A stretch of 64,000 nt of DNA from Macrothele yani. Taxonomy: Eukaryota; Arthropoda; Arachnida; Araneae; Macrothelidae. Shown here in pieces: positions 53,014 to 62,648 of this stretch; position 1 is the first letter of the stretch, and every line of letters begins with the position of its first letter. The translations under genes were made by a program, and so were the position numbers. A model generated the notes under the pieces. That model was not told the origin of the DNA and searched no databases. It was given only the letters and a program-made list of their open reading frames with translations. The DNA is taken from assembly GCA_039090855.1 (NCBI GenBank), contig CM076996.1, positions 51,612,469 to 51,676,468 of the forward strand. The letters are read 5' to 3'.

Positions 53014-54770
53014 TATCACTGAAGACGTAAGAAAACTCAACTGTGAACTAGTGAGGAAAGCAATTGAAAACAACCAAAGCCTAAAGATAGCAAAGGGACA
53101 TCTCAGTAAGGGAAGAAAACAGATTATGGCACTGAGAAAAGAAGATGGTTCTGTAACAAGAAATAGAGGCGAAATTTTGACAAGAGTGAAAGATTTCTAC
53201 TCCAAATTATATGAAAGGGATGATACATGCACTCCTGACATCATGAAAGATACCAGTACCAGAGTTCCTCCAGTCCTTCCAGCAGAAGTTGCACATGCAA
53301 TCACGAACATGAAGCGGGGAAAAGCTCCAGGAGAAGATGGAATTACTGTAGACATCATACAAGAAGCAAGTGGAGAAATCGAAACAGTACTCGCCCAAAT
53401 TTTCACTCGATGCCTTAATGAAGGAAAGATTCCTGAGGATTGGAACACCGCTACAATGATCCTGCTACATAAGAAAGGTGACATTGAGGATCTTGGAAAC
53501 TACAGACCTATCAGCCTCCTATCTGTAGTTTATAAAATCTTCACTAAAGTTCTTTCACACCGCTTGAAGGTAACACTGGACATGGCTCAACCGAGAGAAC
53601 AAGCTGGATTCAGGAGTGGTTACAGCACAATAGATCATATCCACGTGCTGAGAGAACTAATTGAAAGAGCGAGGGAAAATGAACTTCCATTGTGCATGGC
53701 TTTTATCGATTATGAAAAAGCCTTTGATTCGGTGAAACCATCAGCAGTTGCAATGGCTCTGAAATCCTGTGGTATTGAAGATGCATACATTAATATTATT
53801 AATAACATCTATGAAAATGCAAGTGCAAAGATTAGGCTGTTTGAAAATACAACACACGTAAAAATTGGCAAGGGAGTGAGACAAGGTGACACCATATCTC
53901 CGAAGCTCTTTAATGCCACATTGGAGGGTGTTTTTCAGTCACTGAGCTGGGAAAACAAGGGGATAAAGATTAATGGAGATTATCTAACCCACCTTCGTTT
54001 TGCTTTTGACGTAGTCATTTTTGCAACTACCCCATCAGAGCTGCAGAGTATGGTCCAGGAACTTGCTGACAAGAGTAAAGAAGTGGGATTAAAAATGAAC
54101 TTTCAGAAGACAAAAGTGATGTTCAATGCTTTTACAAGAAATGAAGATTTATCGATTGATGGAGAAAAGCTGGAGATAACAGACACGCACGTTTATCTTG
54201 GACAGCAGATATCAAGTGAGGGTCACATTGATGAAGAAATTAATCGGCGTACAAAACTTGCCTGGAGAGCTTTTGGAAGAAACAGCATAATTTTCAAGAG
54301 CAATATGCCATTATGTCTTAAAAGAAAAGTGTTTGATCAATGCATCCTTCCAGTGCTTACGTATGGTGCAGAGACGTGGACCTTAACTGAAAGAGACATA
54401 CAAAGGCTGCAGACAACTCAGAGAAGCATGGAGAGGTGCATACTTGGTGTAACCAGGAGAGATAAGAAGAGGAACTTGTGGATCCGAAAAATGACAAGAG
54501 TGGAAGACATCATGATCAGAGTTAAATCCCTGAAATGGCAATGGGCTGGACATACTGCCAGAAGGACAGATCATCGATGGAGAGCCGAAATTTTAGATTG
54601 GATTCCAAGGGACAGGAAAAGACCCAGAAGAAGACCACATGGGAGATGGGTGGATGAAATTCGAAAGTATGCAGGGGTGACATGGAGGAGACTGGCACAA
54701 GACAGACTGTTGTGGAGGAAACTTGGGGAGACCTTCGTCCAGCAGTGGATTGATAATGGTTGACAATGAT
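53014..54770 (+). mobile_element. 5'-truncated RTE retrotransposon, + strand, copy 4
   Basis: Starts tatcactgaagacgtaaga directly at the right TA of the Tc1 element, and ends in a short (gat) tail and TA tract (54760-54788). It is the only RTE copy in Sbf orientation. The 5' part and endonuclease are lost. The junction with the Tc1 shares ta, so either truncation ended at the element or the join used this microhomology. Confidence 0.85.
53051..54763 (+). pseudogene. RTE reverse transcriptase, 570 open codons, active-site mutant
   Basis: The longest uninterrupted RT frame here: GKAPGEDGITVDIIQEA, GNYRPISLLSVVYKIF, IDYEKAFDSVKPSA (first Asp), GVRQGDTISPKLFNATL, then LRFAFDVVIFATT, where the other copies have LRFADDVVIF: one Asp of the FADD box is Phe (ttt at about 54004). 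C-terminus RPHGRWVDEIRKYAG is complete. No ATG with context at its 5' end (opens GTG) and no endonuclease, so it is a decayed truncation despite the long ORF. Confidence 0.85.
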
Positions 54771-54779
54771 GATGATATA

Positions 54780-55332
54780 TATATATAATAAATTTAGTTT
54801 TCTGATCAGCCTTGTTTTTAGTAAAAACAGTTTCATACAGCTGATAAGACTTACCATGGTCTGCTGATTCTTTCTATTTCCTTCTTAAACTTTCCTGTCT
54901 CGTGAACAGCCACACCTAGAAAATTAAAATCTTTTACCTACTATTGTTTCTTCCATCACACAGTGAATAATTTTGAAATTTGACTTGGTGCCACTGATTT
55001 AAACTTTCCAACATTTATTTTCATCTCCAAAATTTTGCAATTCCTACTCAACAAGTCTATAATTCAGATTGTTTGCATTCTTAGAAGTTATTGCTACTTC
55101 AGAAACACTTACTTTAAAGCATGAATTATGAAGTTACTTTCTTTAATCAGTTTGTACATATTGATCAAACACAAAGACAGGGTCAGCTTTCTTTGTTCTT
55201 ATTCCAGAATTAATCTCAAACCACTCTAGTAATGGTGTATTAATCAGGAACATTTAAGATTTTCATAATTTGGAGCAGAAACTTACATGCAGTAGCGCAA
55301 GCTGATAAATTGTTGCATTGGCATTAATGTTG
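54780..55332. other. Intron sequence with no recognised feature
   Basis: AT-rich spacer between the RTE tail and a pogo-like remnant. Confidence 0.35.
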
Positions 55333-55334
55333 TA

Positions 55335-56161
55335 CCGTGAAATCTCTATTAACGGACATCTCTGAACAATGGCAACCTCCAAGCAACGGCAAATTTTGGT
55401 TGACACAGAACACGTGCTGTAGGATTAACATTAACGATAACCTCTGAACAACAAAACCTCTTAATAGTGGTTAACGGACACCACAGTTAGTCTTGAAAGA
55501 GATCAAATGGACACTTTGTTCCTTAGGATTTTACATAGTTCCTTTGGTACTGGTACTTCGGCAAGATAGATATGATGGGAACAAAGAATATTGCTAAAAG
55601 GAACTGGGCGTCGGGCAGGATTGGTTGGATTACAGCGGTTACAGTGGTGTTCTTAAATAAAAAGAAAGGAGTTATTTAGTTGTTCATGAGGTGAGTTCTA
55701 ACAGACGTATGTTTCAGTCAACCCTAGCTGTGACGGTGGTTGTTGGTGCCCAGAGTGTTGCCCATTGGCAGTGGTTTCTTTTGGTGTGGTCCCTGTGGAC
55801 TCTGTTCTTGTTTTCCAGCTTGCAGTCAGCTAACTGTGCAGTTACCCTTCACTGTCTAACATTTTTTTCTTTCCTATAGCCTTAATCTCCTTTCTTGCTA
55901 TTCATAAGGGCTCTTTAAGACGAGGCATCAGACACTGCTTTCCTAAAATCCTCTACACCATGATTTATTTATTTATTATATTGGGCTTTATTCAGCATTT
56001 GGAGAAAGCTCTGCAGCCATTTTCTTTGTGCAGAAGCTTCATATAATTATTTTGCTTTTGTACAAATGCATCGGAGTAGGAATGCTAACTTAGGCCTAAC
56101 CTCCCAACAATGGTCACTTTTCTCCATTCTGAGCTGTGGCTGTTATTCGGAGGTTTCACTA
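55335..56161. mobile_element. Possible pogo/Tigger-like non-autonomous element
   Basis: Left end ccgtgaaatctctattaacg after TA (55333-55334), and right end, mirrored, tagtgaaacctccgaataac before TA (56162-56163). The GTGAAACCTC plan resembles pogo/Tigger ends, which insert at TA. No transposase. A tail related to the SINE at 9409 (55885-55970) lies inside. Only ~20 bp match, so the assignment is tentative. Confidence 0.5.
55885..55970 (+). repeat. SINE-tail-like segment
   Basis: gctctttaagacgaggcatcagacactg and cctaaaatcctctacacc match the tail of the SINE at 9597-9690. No tRNA head is visible, so this is a 5'-truncated copy or the tail of the LINE that drives it. Confidence 0.65.
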
Positions 56162-56351
56162 TATTAACATTAGTAGATAACCAGTGGTGGACAAAAATAA
56201 TATAAAAGGAACAAACAAAATGAAATGGCTGAGCTTAGTGAATGCTATATAAAGACATTTTGAATTGTTATATTTACTGTTGTATAATTTTCTGTATTTT
56301 TTGTTTTGTTTGATTTTTCTTCATATAAAGTGATTACATTTTCATTTTCAG

Positions 56352-56454
56352 AATTGTTTAGGCATCATATACACTGTGTACATAGACAATGTAGCAGTAC
56401 AAATAGAGACTTTAATTGGCAATATATTAGGTTGTGTTCAAGTGCCACCTCCAG
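56352..56454 (+). CDS. Sbf: Sbf, next DENN-domain exon
   Basis: 103 nt, 34 codons plus one base: NCLGIIYTVYIDNVAVQIE then LIGNILGCVQVPPP. The acceptor is ttcattttcag (56341-56351), the donor ccag|gtaagt (56454/56455), close to consensus. The sequence continues directly the [14 protein letters not shown] end of the 18555-18826 exon, as in Sbf/MTMR5/MTMR13 proteins, where F-R-N-(C/S)-L-G follows. It starts in phase 0 and ends in phase 1. Upstream DENN to core DENN boundary region. The next exon should open with GGPQVRFSIG-type sequence; it was not found in the remaining 7.5 kb. Confidence 0.9.
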
Positions 56455-58799
56455 GTAAGTTGTACATATATTAATGCTCTCTAAAATTATAACGGTAAAC
56501 CAATGCACCAATATCAATCACATGCACTGATAAACAGTGGGGTCTTAAATCATCTGTTTATTGACATATAATAAACTAAGGAACTGTCAGGCTTTCTCCT
56601 TGGGGAGGCTTTTTCAAGGCATATGTTGGAGCAGGACTCAAAATAGGGCAATAATCAATTTTGAATTGTGATCCAGTGTGTGTATCCTTGAAAAAGCCTC
56701 CCCAAGGAGAGCAAAAGCTTGTCAGTTCTTGAGTTTATTCTACTCTAGTAAACAAACGATTTAAGATCACTGTTTTGTAAGTGTATGTGATTGCTCTCCA
56801 AAATGTTTTGTGTGCCATTGAGAAGTACGAAGCGTAAAAACTTTAGTTCAAAAAGAGTAATGTTATATTGCAGTGATGCTCACTAATTTACACATCAAGA
56901 ACTGTGTTTCTGTGGATGCCTATTTGTTTTCCTTTTTTAATAGTGTTATAGGTTGGTTTGTGAAGTTGTTAAAGATAAAAAAAGGCAATAAAAATTAAAC
57001 ATTTTGAATTTCGTAAAAGCAGAAATAGAGGGAGGTATTTGCATATAAAATAATGTGTAGGACAAAGTGTATAAAAGTTTCTGTGAACTTACAGGATCTG
57101 CTCTGAACTGCTCTGTGTAGTGTCCATAAGTTAAGTTTCTGGCAGTTTGAAGTATGATTACTAAGACAACTTTTAAAGCACAAGTTCAGATGTTGGTCTG
57201 TCAAAGTAGTTCATTAAATATGATTTAATGACATACATCTGCAAAAATGCCAACTCACATGCATATGAGGGGTACTTTGAAAGTTTTTAAATCTGAAAAA
57301 TTGTTAAGAATATATGGCATAAGTATGTTTGAAGAGAAGCTCCAGCATGAGTGCACTTCTGTAATAAAATTTTCACAACTCAAAAGTATTCAGTCAGTCA
57401 CTGTTTGAAATGTTCTCAGAAAATTGTTTTAGTGGATTCAGTCTTTTTCTCTGGTAAAAATTGTTGTCCTTGTTTTTGAGGCTAAAGAAGTAACCCAAAG
57501 CCATGCATCATCAAATAATTGGGAGGTACTGAACTCAAGTTTGATGTGACTTGCCTTCAAGAAATCAGCTTTCTAGTTTGCTGTATATTATCCTGATGCA
57601 ACCTTAGACTCCTGACGTGGAGTTGTTGCAGAACCATTGACAGACATTTTGTGGTGTATCACTTAGTGGTTACTGTCTTCTAGTGTAATGTCTTTGTGTT
57701 GTACATCACTTTTTCATTATATGCTAAGTTTTCACTATTTTTGATGGTGGTTCATTGTCATTGATTCACATATGGGGACACATCTTGCAAAAGAGTGTGT
57801 GAATTTCATCACCCATTATGGTTTTAGAAATAATTGTGATAACTGAAACTACACAACATTTGCAAAGTTTGTTGAGATTTTTGAATTATTATTCCTGGAT
57901 TTTTTTAAGTTATATGATCTGCTTTTTTGAAATGATGTGGATCATGCATTGAAGGTCTCCTTTATCATTTGCTAAATGCATTGTGCAGAACCTCCCACCA
58001 TTCTTTGCCCGGCAGCTGTTTTTTTTGTTTTTTTTTGGAGGACACTAAAGAGTGAGTTGCTTCATGAAGAAACTTGTCTCTTGAGTGAATTGCAGTCTCT
58101 CTCTGTAATTTTGAAAACCATTGATATAAAATCAGATTTGATTCTAACCCCAAGTTTTATCCGCACTGCAACACAGTTTTACAAGATGGACTATCAGTAC
58201 CAATGACCATTTATCAGTGATCAGAATGAGCGCTGCTATTGTAACACACTACATTTATTGTAGCGTGGCTTGTAGCATTGCTACAAATAGAAAAATGTAG
58301 TTATAACAGTAGCACACTACAAAATAAAGTGGGCTATTAATTGCCCTATATATCGTGCTACTTTAATAAAACAAAAACAGCTAAAAAAATTATTCAAATG
58401 GTAACATTTCAGGATTTCCTGGAACATTATTGGCTGGAACAAGGAGATTAATTGTGCCCTGCCTACAACCACATAACTGACTCGACTTACAGTGTGAGAG
58501 TTAGCCAGACTGCTAACTATTATCTTCCTTACTCATGCTATTTACAGGGTTTGAAATTTACAAACTGTCAACTATCTTTTTTACTTTATGCTATTTACAG
58601 GTAAGTCTTTTCAGTCAGTCTGAGAAGACAGCACGTATGAGATGATCAAGCTAGCAAATTTATTGAAATTTGGCAGGGGGATTGTTCTCTTATTTAAGAA
58701 AACAAATTCGCAGATATTTGCTAATAGTATTTTTATTTGAATTCCCTGGGTGTATCATCTAGCCTGGAATATAAGCCACTGAACATGATAAATGTGTTA
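56455..58799. other. Sbf: Sbf downstream intron, with one hairpin element
   Basis: Apart from the hairpin at 56514-56792 nothing is recognised. An isolated tatgagggg-tactttgaaag at 57266 resembles a mariner end but has no partner. Two copies of tatgctatttacag (58537-58555 and 58588-58600), the second followed by gtaagt, look like splice motifs but enclose no Sbf-like sequence. Confidence 0.5.
56514..56792. repeat. Hairpin element with ~106-bp arms
   Basis: Left arm 56514-56619 (caatcacatgcactgataaa...tttttcaagg) is mirrored by 56686-56792 (ccttgaaaaagcctcccc...gtgtatgtgattg) around a 66-bp loop; the inner 22 bp (ccttggggaggctttttcaagg) are perfect. It begins about 60 bp after the Sbf exon. 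A near-match direct repeat tgctctcyaaaat (56475-56487; 56792-56804) may be a 13-bp target duplication. Confidence 0.8.
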
Positions 58800-58906
58800 C
58801 ATTTGCAGACGTGCCAACTCTCCAGGTTTAGGCCGGCAATGCCGGATTTTATTACACTTCCCGGAATTCCGGATTAGAAAATAATATTGCTGGATTCCAT
58901 CATAAT

Positions 58907-59100
58907 TTCCGTAGCGTAAATTAAAAAGTAATGAGGAAAGCTCGAAGTTCTCCAAGGCATTGGATAACTTCGGTTATTACCATAGCGTAAATTAAAAAGT
59001 AATGAGAAAAGTTCGAAGTTCTCCAAGGCATTGGAGAACTTCATTGATTACCGTAGCATAAAAAATAATGAGGGGAAAAGTTCGAAGTTCTCCGAGGCAT
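58907..59100. repeat. ~68-bp tandem repeat, three units
   Basis: ttccgtagcgtaaattaaaa, aagttcgaagttctccaagg and cattggagaacttc-type words repeat every ~65-70 bp at 58907, 58976 and 59046, with substitutions and a small deletion in the last. Confidence 0.85.
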
Positions 59101-59372
59101 CGGTTCATTAGCGGAGAAGCGACCTTTCCCTTCTGAGTCAGCAGCCAGCAGTTTTGCTCTGCCGTTGCATGGCCGTTGGCAGCAATGTTTACTCTTCTGT
59201 CCGCTAATGATCTCTGGTGCTGCACGCACGGAGTAAGCACGGAGTGGCCTTGGCGCGCACCGTACGTACTAACGCAGATTTTCATCGTAAGCGCGCGACA
59301 GTGTTTTGGTTTGTTTTATGTACTTGTCTTAACAGGAATTTCTGAGAATTTTTTGTGCACGCGTTTAATCAA

Positions 59373-59800
59373 GCGATGGCTGGTAGAAAATATCAGTCTG
59401 TTTTTAAGAAGTATACGACAGATTGTGTATAATCGAATCAAGGAACCGCCAACGATTTGCCTTTTGCTCTATTTGTTGGTGTGATTTTTCTGTTGTCCAC
59501 AAGGGCAAAGGAGATATCGTTAATCACATTCGTACGCAAAAACACGTTGGCAATTCTAAGGGCGTGGAAAATAACAAAACATTAAATTTTGCTCAAGATA
59601 GTTCCTCTTCTGATGCGATTATCCGTGCTGAGTGCTTGGTTACTTCATTCTCGTGTAACATAACTTACCTTTAAGCTGTGCTGACCATGCAAGTGTGCTT
59701 TTAAAGAAAATGTTCCCAGATAGTAACATTGCAAAAACATATGCATGTGTGACAGGACAAAAACATCGTGCATTGTTGCCGAAATGGGGAAATCTTCAAA
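59373..59800 (+). pseudogene. hAT transposase N-terminus with BED zinc finger
   Basis: ATG at about 59376: MAGRKYQSVFKKYTTDC, then a stop and shift into ESRNRQRFAFCSICWCDFSV, VHKGKGDIVNHIRTQKHVGN, with the C-x2-C...H-x-...H spacing of a BED finger, then SSSDAIIRAECLVTSF and, after another shift, DHASVLLKKMFPDSNIAKTY. The word order matches the N-terminal part of arthropod hAT transposases. The catalytic core is missing. This complements the C-terminal remnant kept at 16467-17131. Confidence 0.75.
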
Positions 59801-60257
59801 AATAGACTTGCATACTTGCCAACTTTTACGGATTATCCGTAAAATTTATGGATTTCTGCTTAATTTTACTGATTTACTGATAGAGGTCTTTTTTAACAGA
59901 TTTTTTTAATATTTCGATTGCTCAATCGAAATATTTCAATCCCCTGCAACCATCCACTTAGATTTTCTGACAGACCTTACGAGCGCTGTGTCACGCGATG
60001 TCATCTTTGACTTGCTGGCTTTGTGACATCGTGCGGTAGCTCTCTCTCCACGGGAGTGTGCTCAAGTGATGTGCCGACCAGAGTTCACCAAAATGCGTAA
60101 TTGCACGTTTAGTATGCATCGAAATTTTACCAACGCGTAAAACTACGCATCGGGAATTTTTCTCGATACGTAAAAATATGCAACGGGAACTTTTTTCTCG
60201 CACGTAAAACTACGCATCGAATAATTTTACCATTTCATAAAAATGTGCATCGGGACG

Positions 60258-60545
60258 GTACAGAAACGGAAGTAAACGAAATAAAGGTTTTCTCCGTAAT
60301 CAATAATTTTTTTTCCTGTGATGCTGCCTCTGTCCAGTATTGTTGTTATATATCATTTTATTCCATAAATATTTGTATTTCAGTTTAAAAATGGAGGAAA
60401 AATTTCCGAAATTGGAAATTCGACGGCAAAAAAATTTCGCTGTAATCTTTAGGCATGAGAGTCCAACGTCTTCGAGGAATTTCTCCTTTTTCGTCTTAAT
60501 TTGAGTTATCCTCCAGATCGATGCATAACTTGACATATTTTTTTA
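60258..60545 (+). repeat. Dispersed repeat R1, copy 3
   Basis: Matches R1 copy 1 at 30-200 and copy 2: ttattccataaatatttgta, gcatgagagtcc, cttcgaggaatttctcc, agatcgatgcataac. Same orientation as the other copies. Lies inside the hAT at 58806-60706. Confidence 0.8.
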
Positions 60546-60712
60546 AAATATTTGTTAACAAAAATTGTTTTACATTTTTTATATGCCTTAACGTAACATT
60601 AGTGCCTCAAATTATGTCCATTGATATTTCAAACATACGAAAATAAGCTTGCAGGATTTTCATAGAAAATTGCAGGATTCTTCTCTTCTTAAGGTTGGCA
60701 AGTCTGCATTTG

Positions 60713-62640
60713 ATGAACGGAGCTTAGAGGTAAATTACAAAGATAAATTACTTGTGTTAATTTACCTTGGTATTTTATTAGGTCTGAATGCCATGTGTAA
60801 GAATATACATATAAAGATCATCTTCAGAATTTGCCCTTTTAACTTAAGACTAAATGTAGAAAAAAGTAGCAAAAGCAGATACTTTTCAGGAAAAGTGTAG
60901 ATAGTTAATTTACAAAAAAGTAGCTGTAGCAAACTACCTTTTCCAAGAATATAGTTGTAGCATTAGCTCAAAAGCTGATGTGCTCAGCATCAAAATAGCC
61001 GAGCGTTGGGCACACCTCTATGCCAATGCCTTCTTGTGCCATTTTGAGGACATTCTCAAACAAAGCACACATAAAAAAAAAAAAAAACTACTTCGAAATC
61101 ACTTAGAAATCACAATGAATACACTCCACACTCTGACAAGATGGTACTGCGGGTGTTCATGCTAGTTTGCTTAGTGATCGACTTCCCTGGAAGCTGTCAC
61201 AGCAACAGTGCAATAGTGGTATTATTTGAGTGAAGTCAACATGGCACAGATGACAGCACACAAAAGTACAGAGAGTGAGGGGGTCTTGTTATCAGTTTTT
61301 CACATTGCCAAAATGTAAACAACTCCACAACCCATGCTGTCATAGCTTGCCCATGAGCTCGAAGCTGCAGAAAGTCGACATTCCAAACAACCTTTGCAGC
61401 ACACGATGCACTGGTGTGCGCGCGCGCTGATCAACAGTTTTCAGACTATCTGTTTGAGCTTATATCTTGTTAACTGTGCACTATACAATGACAGTAATGA
61501 AAAATTTGGTTAGAGGGTCACACTTTATTATCTTTGTGCCAGTTGAGTGGTCTGACACACCCTAGCCTAGGTGTACTGGAAGTTGTGACACTTAGGGTCT
61601 TGGACTCTTGGAGAAGCCGCAGAATGTGGACCCACACGACCCAATTTTTTTTTGCATGTATAAGCATCACCTAACACAAAATCTTTTCACTAGTGAGACC
61701 CAACTTTTGAAAACACTTTTTTGTATCACCCCTAATGTATAATTTAAGTATGAACAATTTTCAATATTGCTTAAAGTTACTATTGTGGCTATTATCCTGT
61801 ATGGTTTTTTCTAATCTGCTGAAATAAAAAAAAAAAAAAAAAAAAAAAAAACAAGACAGGAATAGGTTTCACTAAAGGATTCAGTGACTAACAACAGTGC
61901 CATTAATACTGGCTAAGTGTTCAATAAACTGCTCTATTAAAACAGAAAAATATGCATATGTCTTCATGAATTCTTACACATAATAGTGTGCCTGTAGTAA
62001 TTTTTCTTTGTTGTATTTCATTTTATCAGCATGTGGCTTTTTTTTTGTCAGTTAATCTAATTAGTTATTCCTGGTAGGCTGTAATGTAGTCAAAATTAAA
62101 AAAAGTGAAATTTTATATACATAATATCTAAGGTATTGTTTACCTGATATTGTCAAAGTATTTTGCATGTTGTTGCTCTGTGAGGCACGTGCTCCTCGGC
62201 CTGAGAGGTATTTTATGTTACAGGTTTTTGGTTAGTTATAATTTTTTTTTTTAGAAATAAAACAATTAGGTTATATATTTTCAGTTCAACATTCATTCAT
62301 TTGCACAATCAAACATTTAAAATTTACTATTAATTAAAAGATTGTAGTAGAAAGAGTTATACTCATCGGGTCAGCATACGTCTCACAAAGGGTTTCGTCG
62401 TCACGTTTTTACGGCAAGCGCTTTTGGTAATGTCATACTACTATTGTCAGGCCTCTACTTCCACACGAGGGTTCCTCGTGTGTGTGTGTAGTCCTGGAGT
62501 TGCATGTTGGGAATCGAAGGAAGGTTTGCGGCCTGTATATGTTAGGGGATTTGTTTCTCATGTGTTGCCATCTATGGGATGAGTTGGTAGGTATCAGTCG
62601 TAAGTATAATTCATTTTTCATTTTTGTGTAGATATTTTTG
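60713..62640. other. Intron sequence with a poly-A run and a reversed hAT fragment
   Basis: Largely featureless AT-rich DNA. A 26-base A-run at 61826-61851, preceded by ctgctgaaataaa, may be the 3' end of an old retroposed copy. The reversed hAT fragment at 62170-62335 is listed separately. Confidence 0.45.
62170..62335 (-). repeat. Reversed fragment of the ZNF862-type hAT family
   Basis: gctctgtgaggcacgtgctc and ttatatattttcagttcaac match, in reverse complement, the interior of 26440-26620. So a second copy or relic of that family lies here, without identifiable ends. Confidence 0.75.
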
Positions 62641-62648
62641 GGCTATTA

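Larger units (their letters stand above)
18827..56351 (+). other. Sbf: Sbf intron, 37.5 kb, filled with transposable elements
   Basis: Bounded by a GTACGT donor (18827) and a tttcattttcag acceptor (56340-56351). The flanking exons encode adjacent residues of the DENN domain (...FR then NCLGIIYTVYI), so no exon is expected between them and none was seen. It holds mariner, DD41D, hAT, LINE, two PLE classes, four RTE pieces, several Tc1 elements and a pogo-like remnant. Confidence 0.85.
58806..60706 (+). mobile_element. hAT transposon with 6-bp target duplication, N-terminal half retained
   Basis: Perfect 6-bp duplications catttg (58800-58805 and 60707-60712). Ends CAGACGTGCCAACTC and, mirrored, AAGGTTGGCAAGTCTG. 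These resemble the 14093-17743 element (CAGAGATGCCAACC) and have the same duplication length. Inside are a 68-bp tandem array (58907-59100), the start of a transposase with a BED finger (59373-59800), a second hAT-like left terminus (catacttgccaacttttacg at 59812) and R1 copy 3 (60258-60545). Confidence 0.8.

Noticed and set aside
57266..57300. Left end of a mariner element (gaggggtactttgaaag)
   Set aside because: No mirrored partner or transposase was found.
58535..58605. An extra Sbf exon between tatttacag and gtaagt
   Set aside because: The enclosed sequence reads nothing like DENN; the two tatgctatttacag words are a local duplication.
59812..60706. A separate inner hAT starting at the second left-type terminus
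   Set aside because: Its flanks do not match (gacttg against catttg), while the outer start at 58806 matches exactly.
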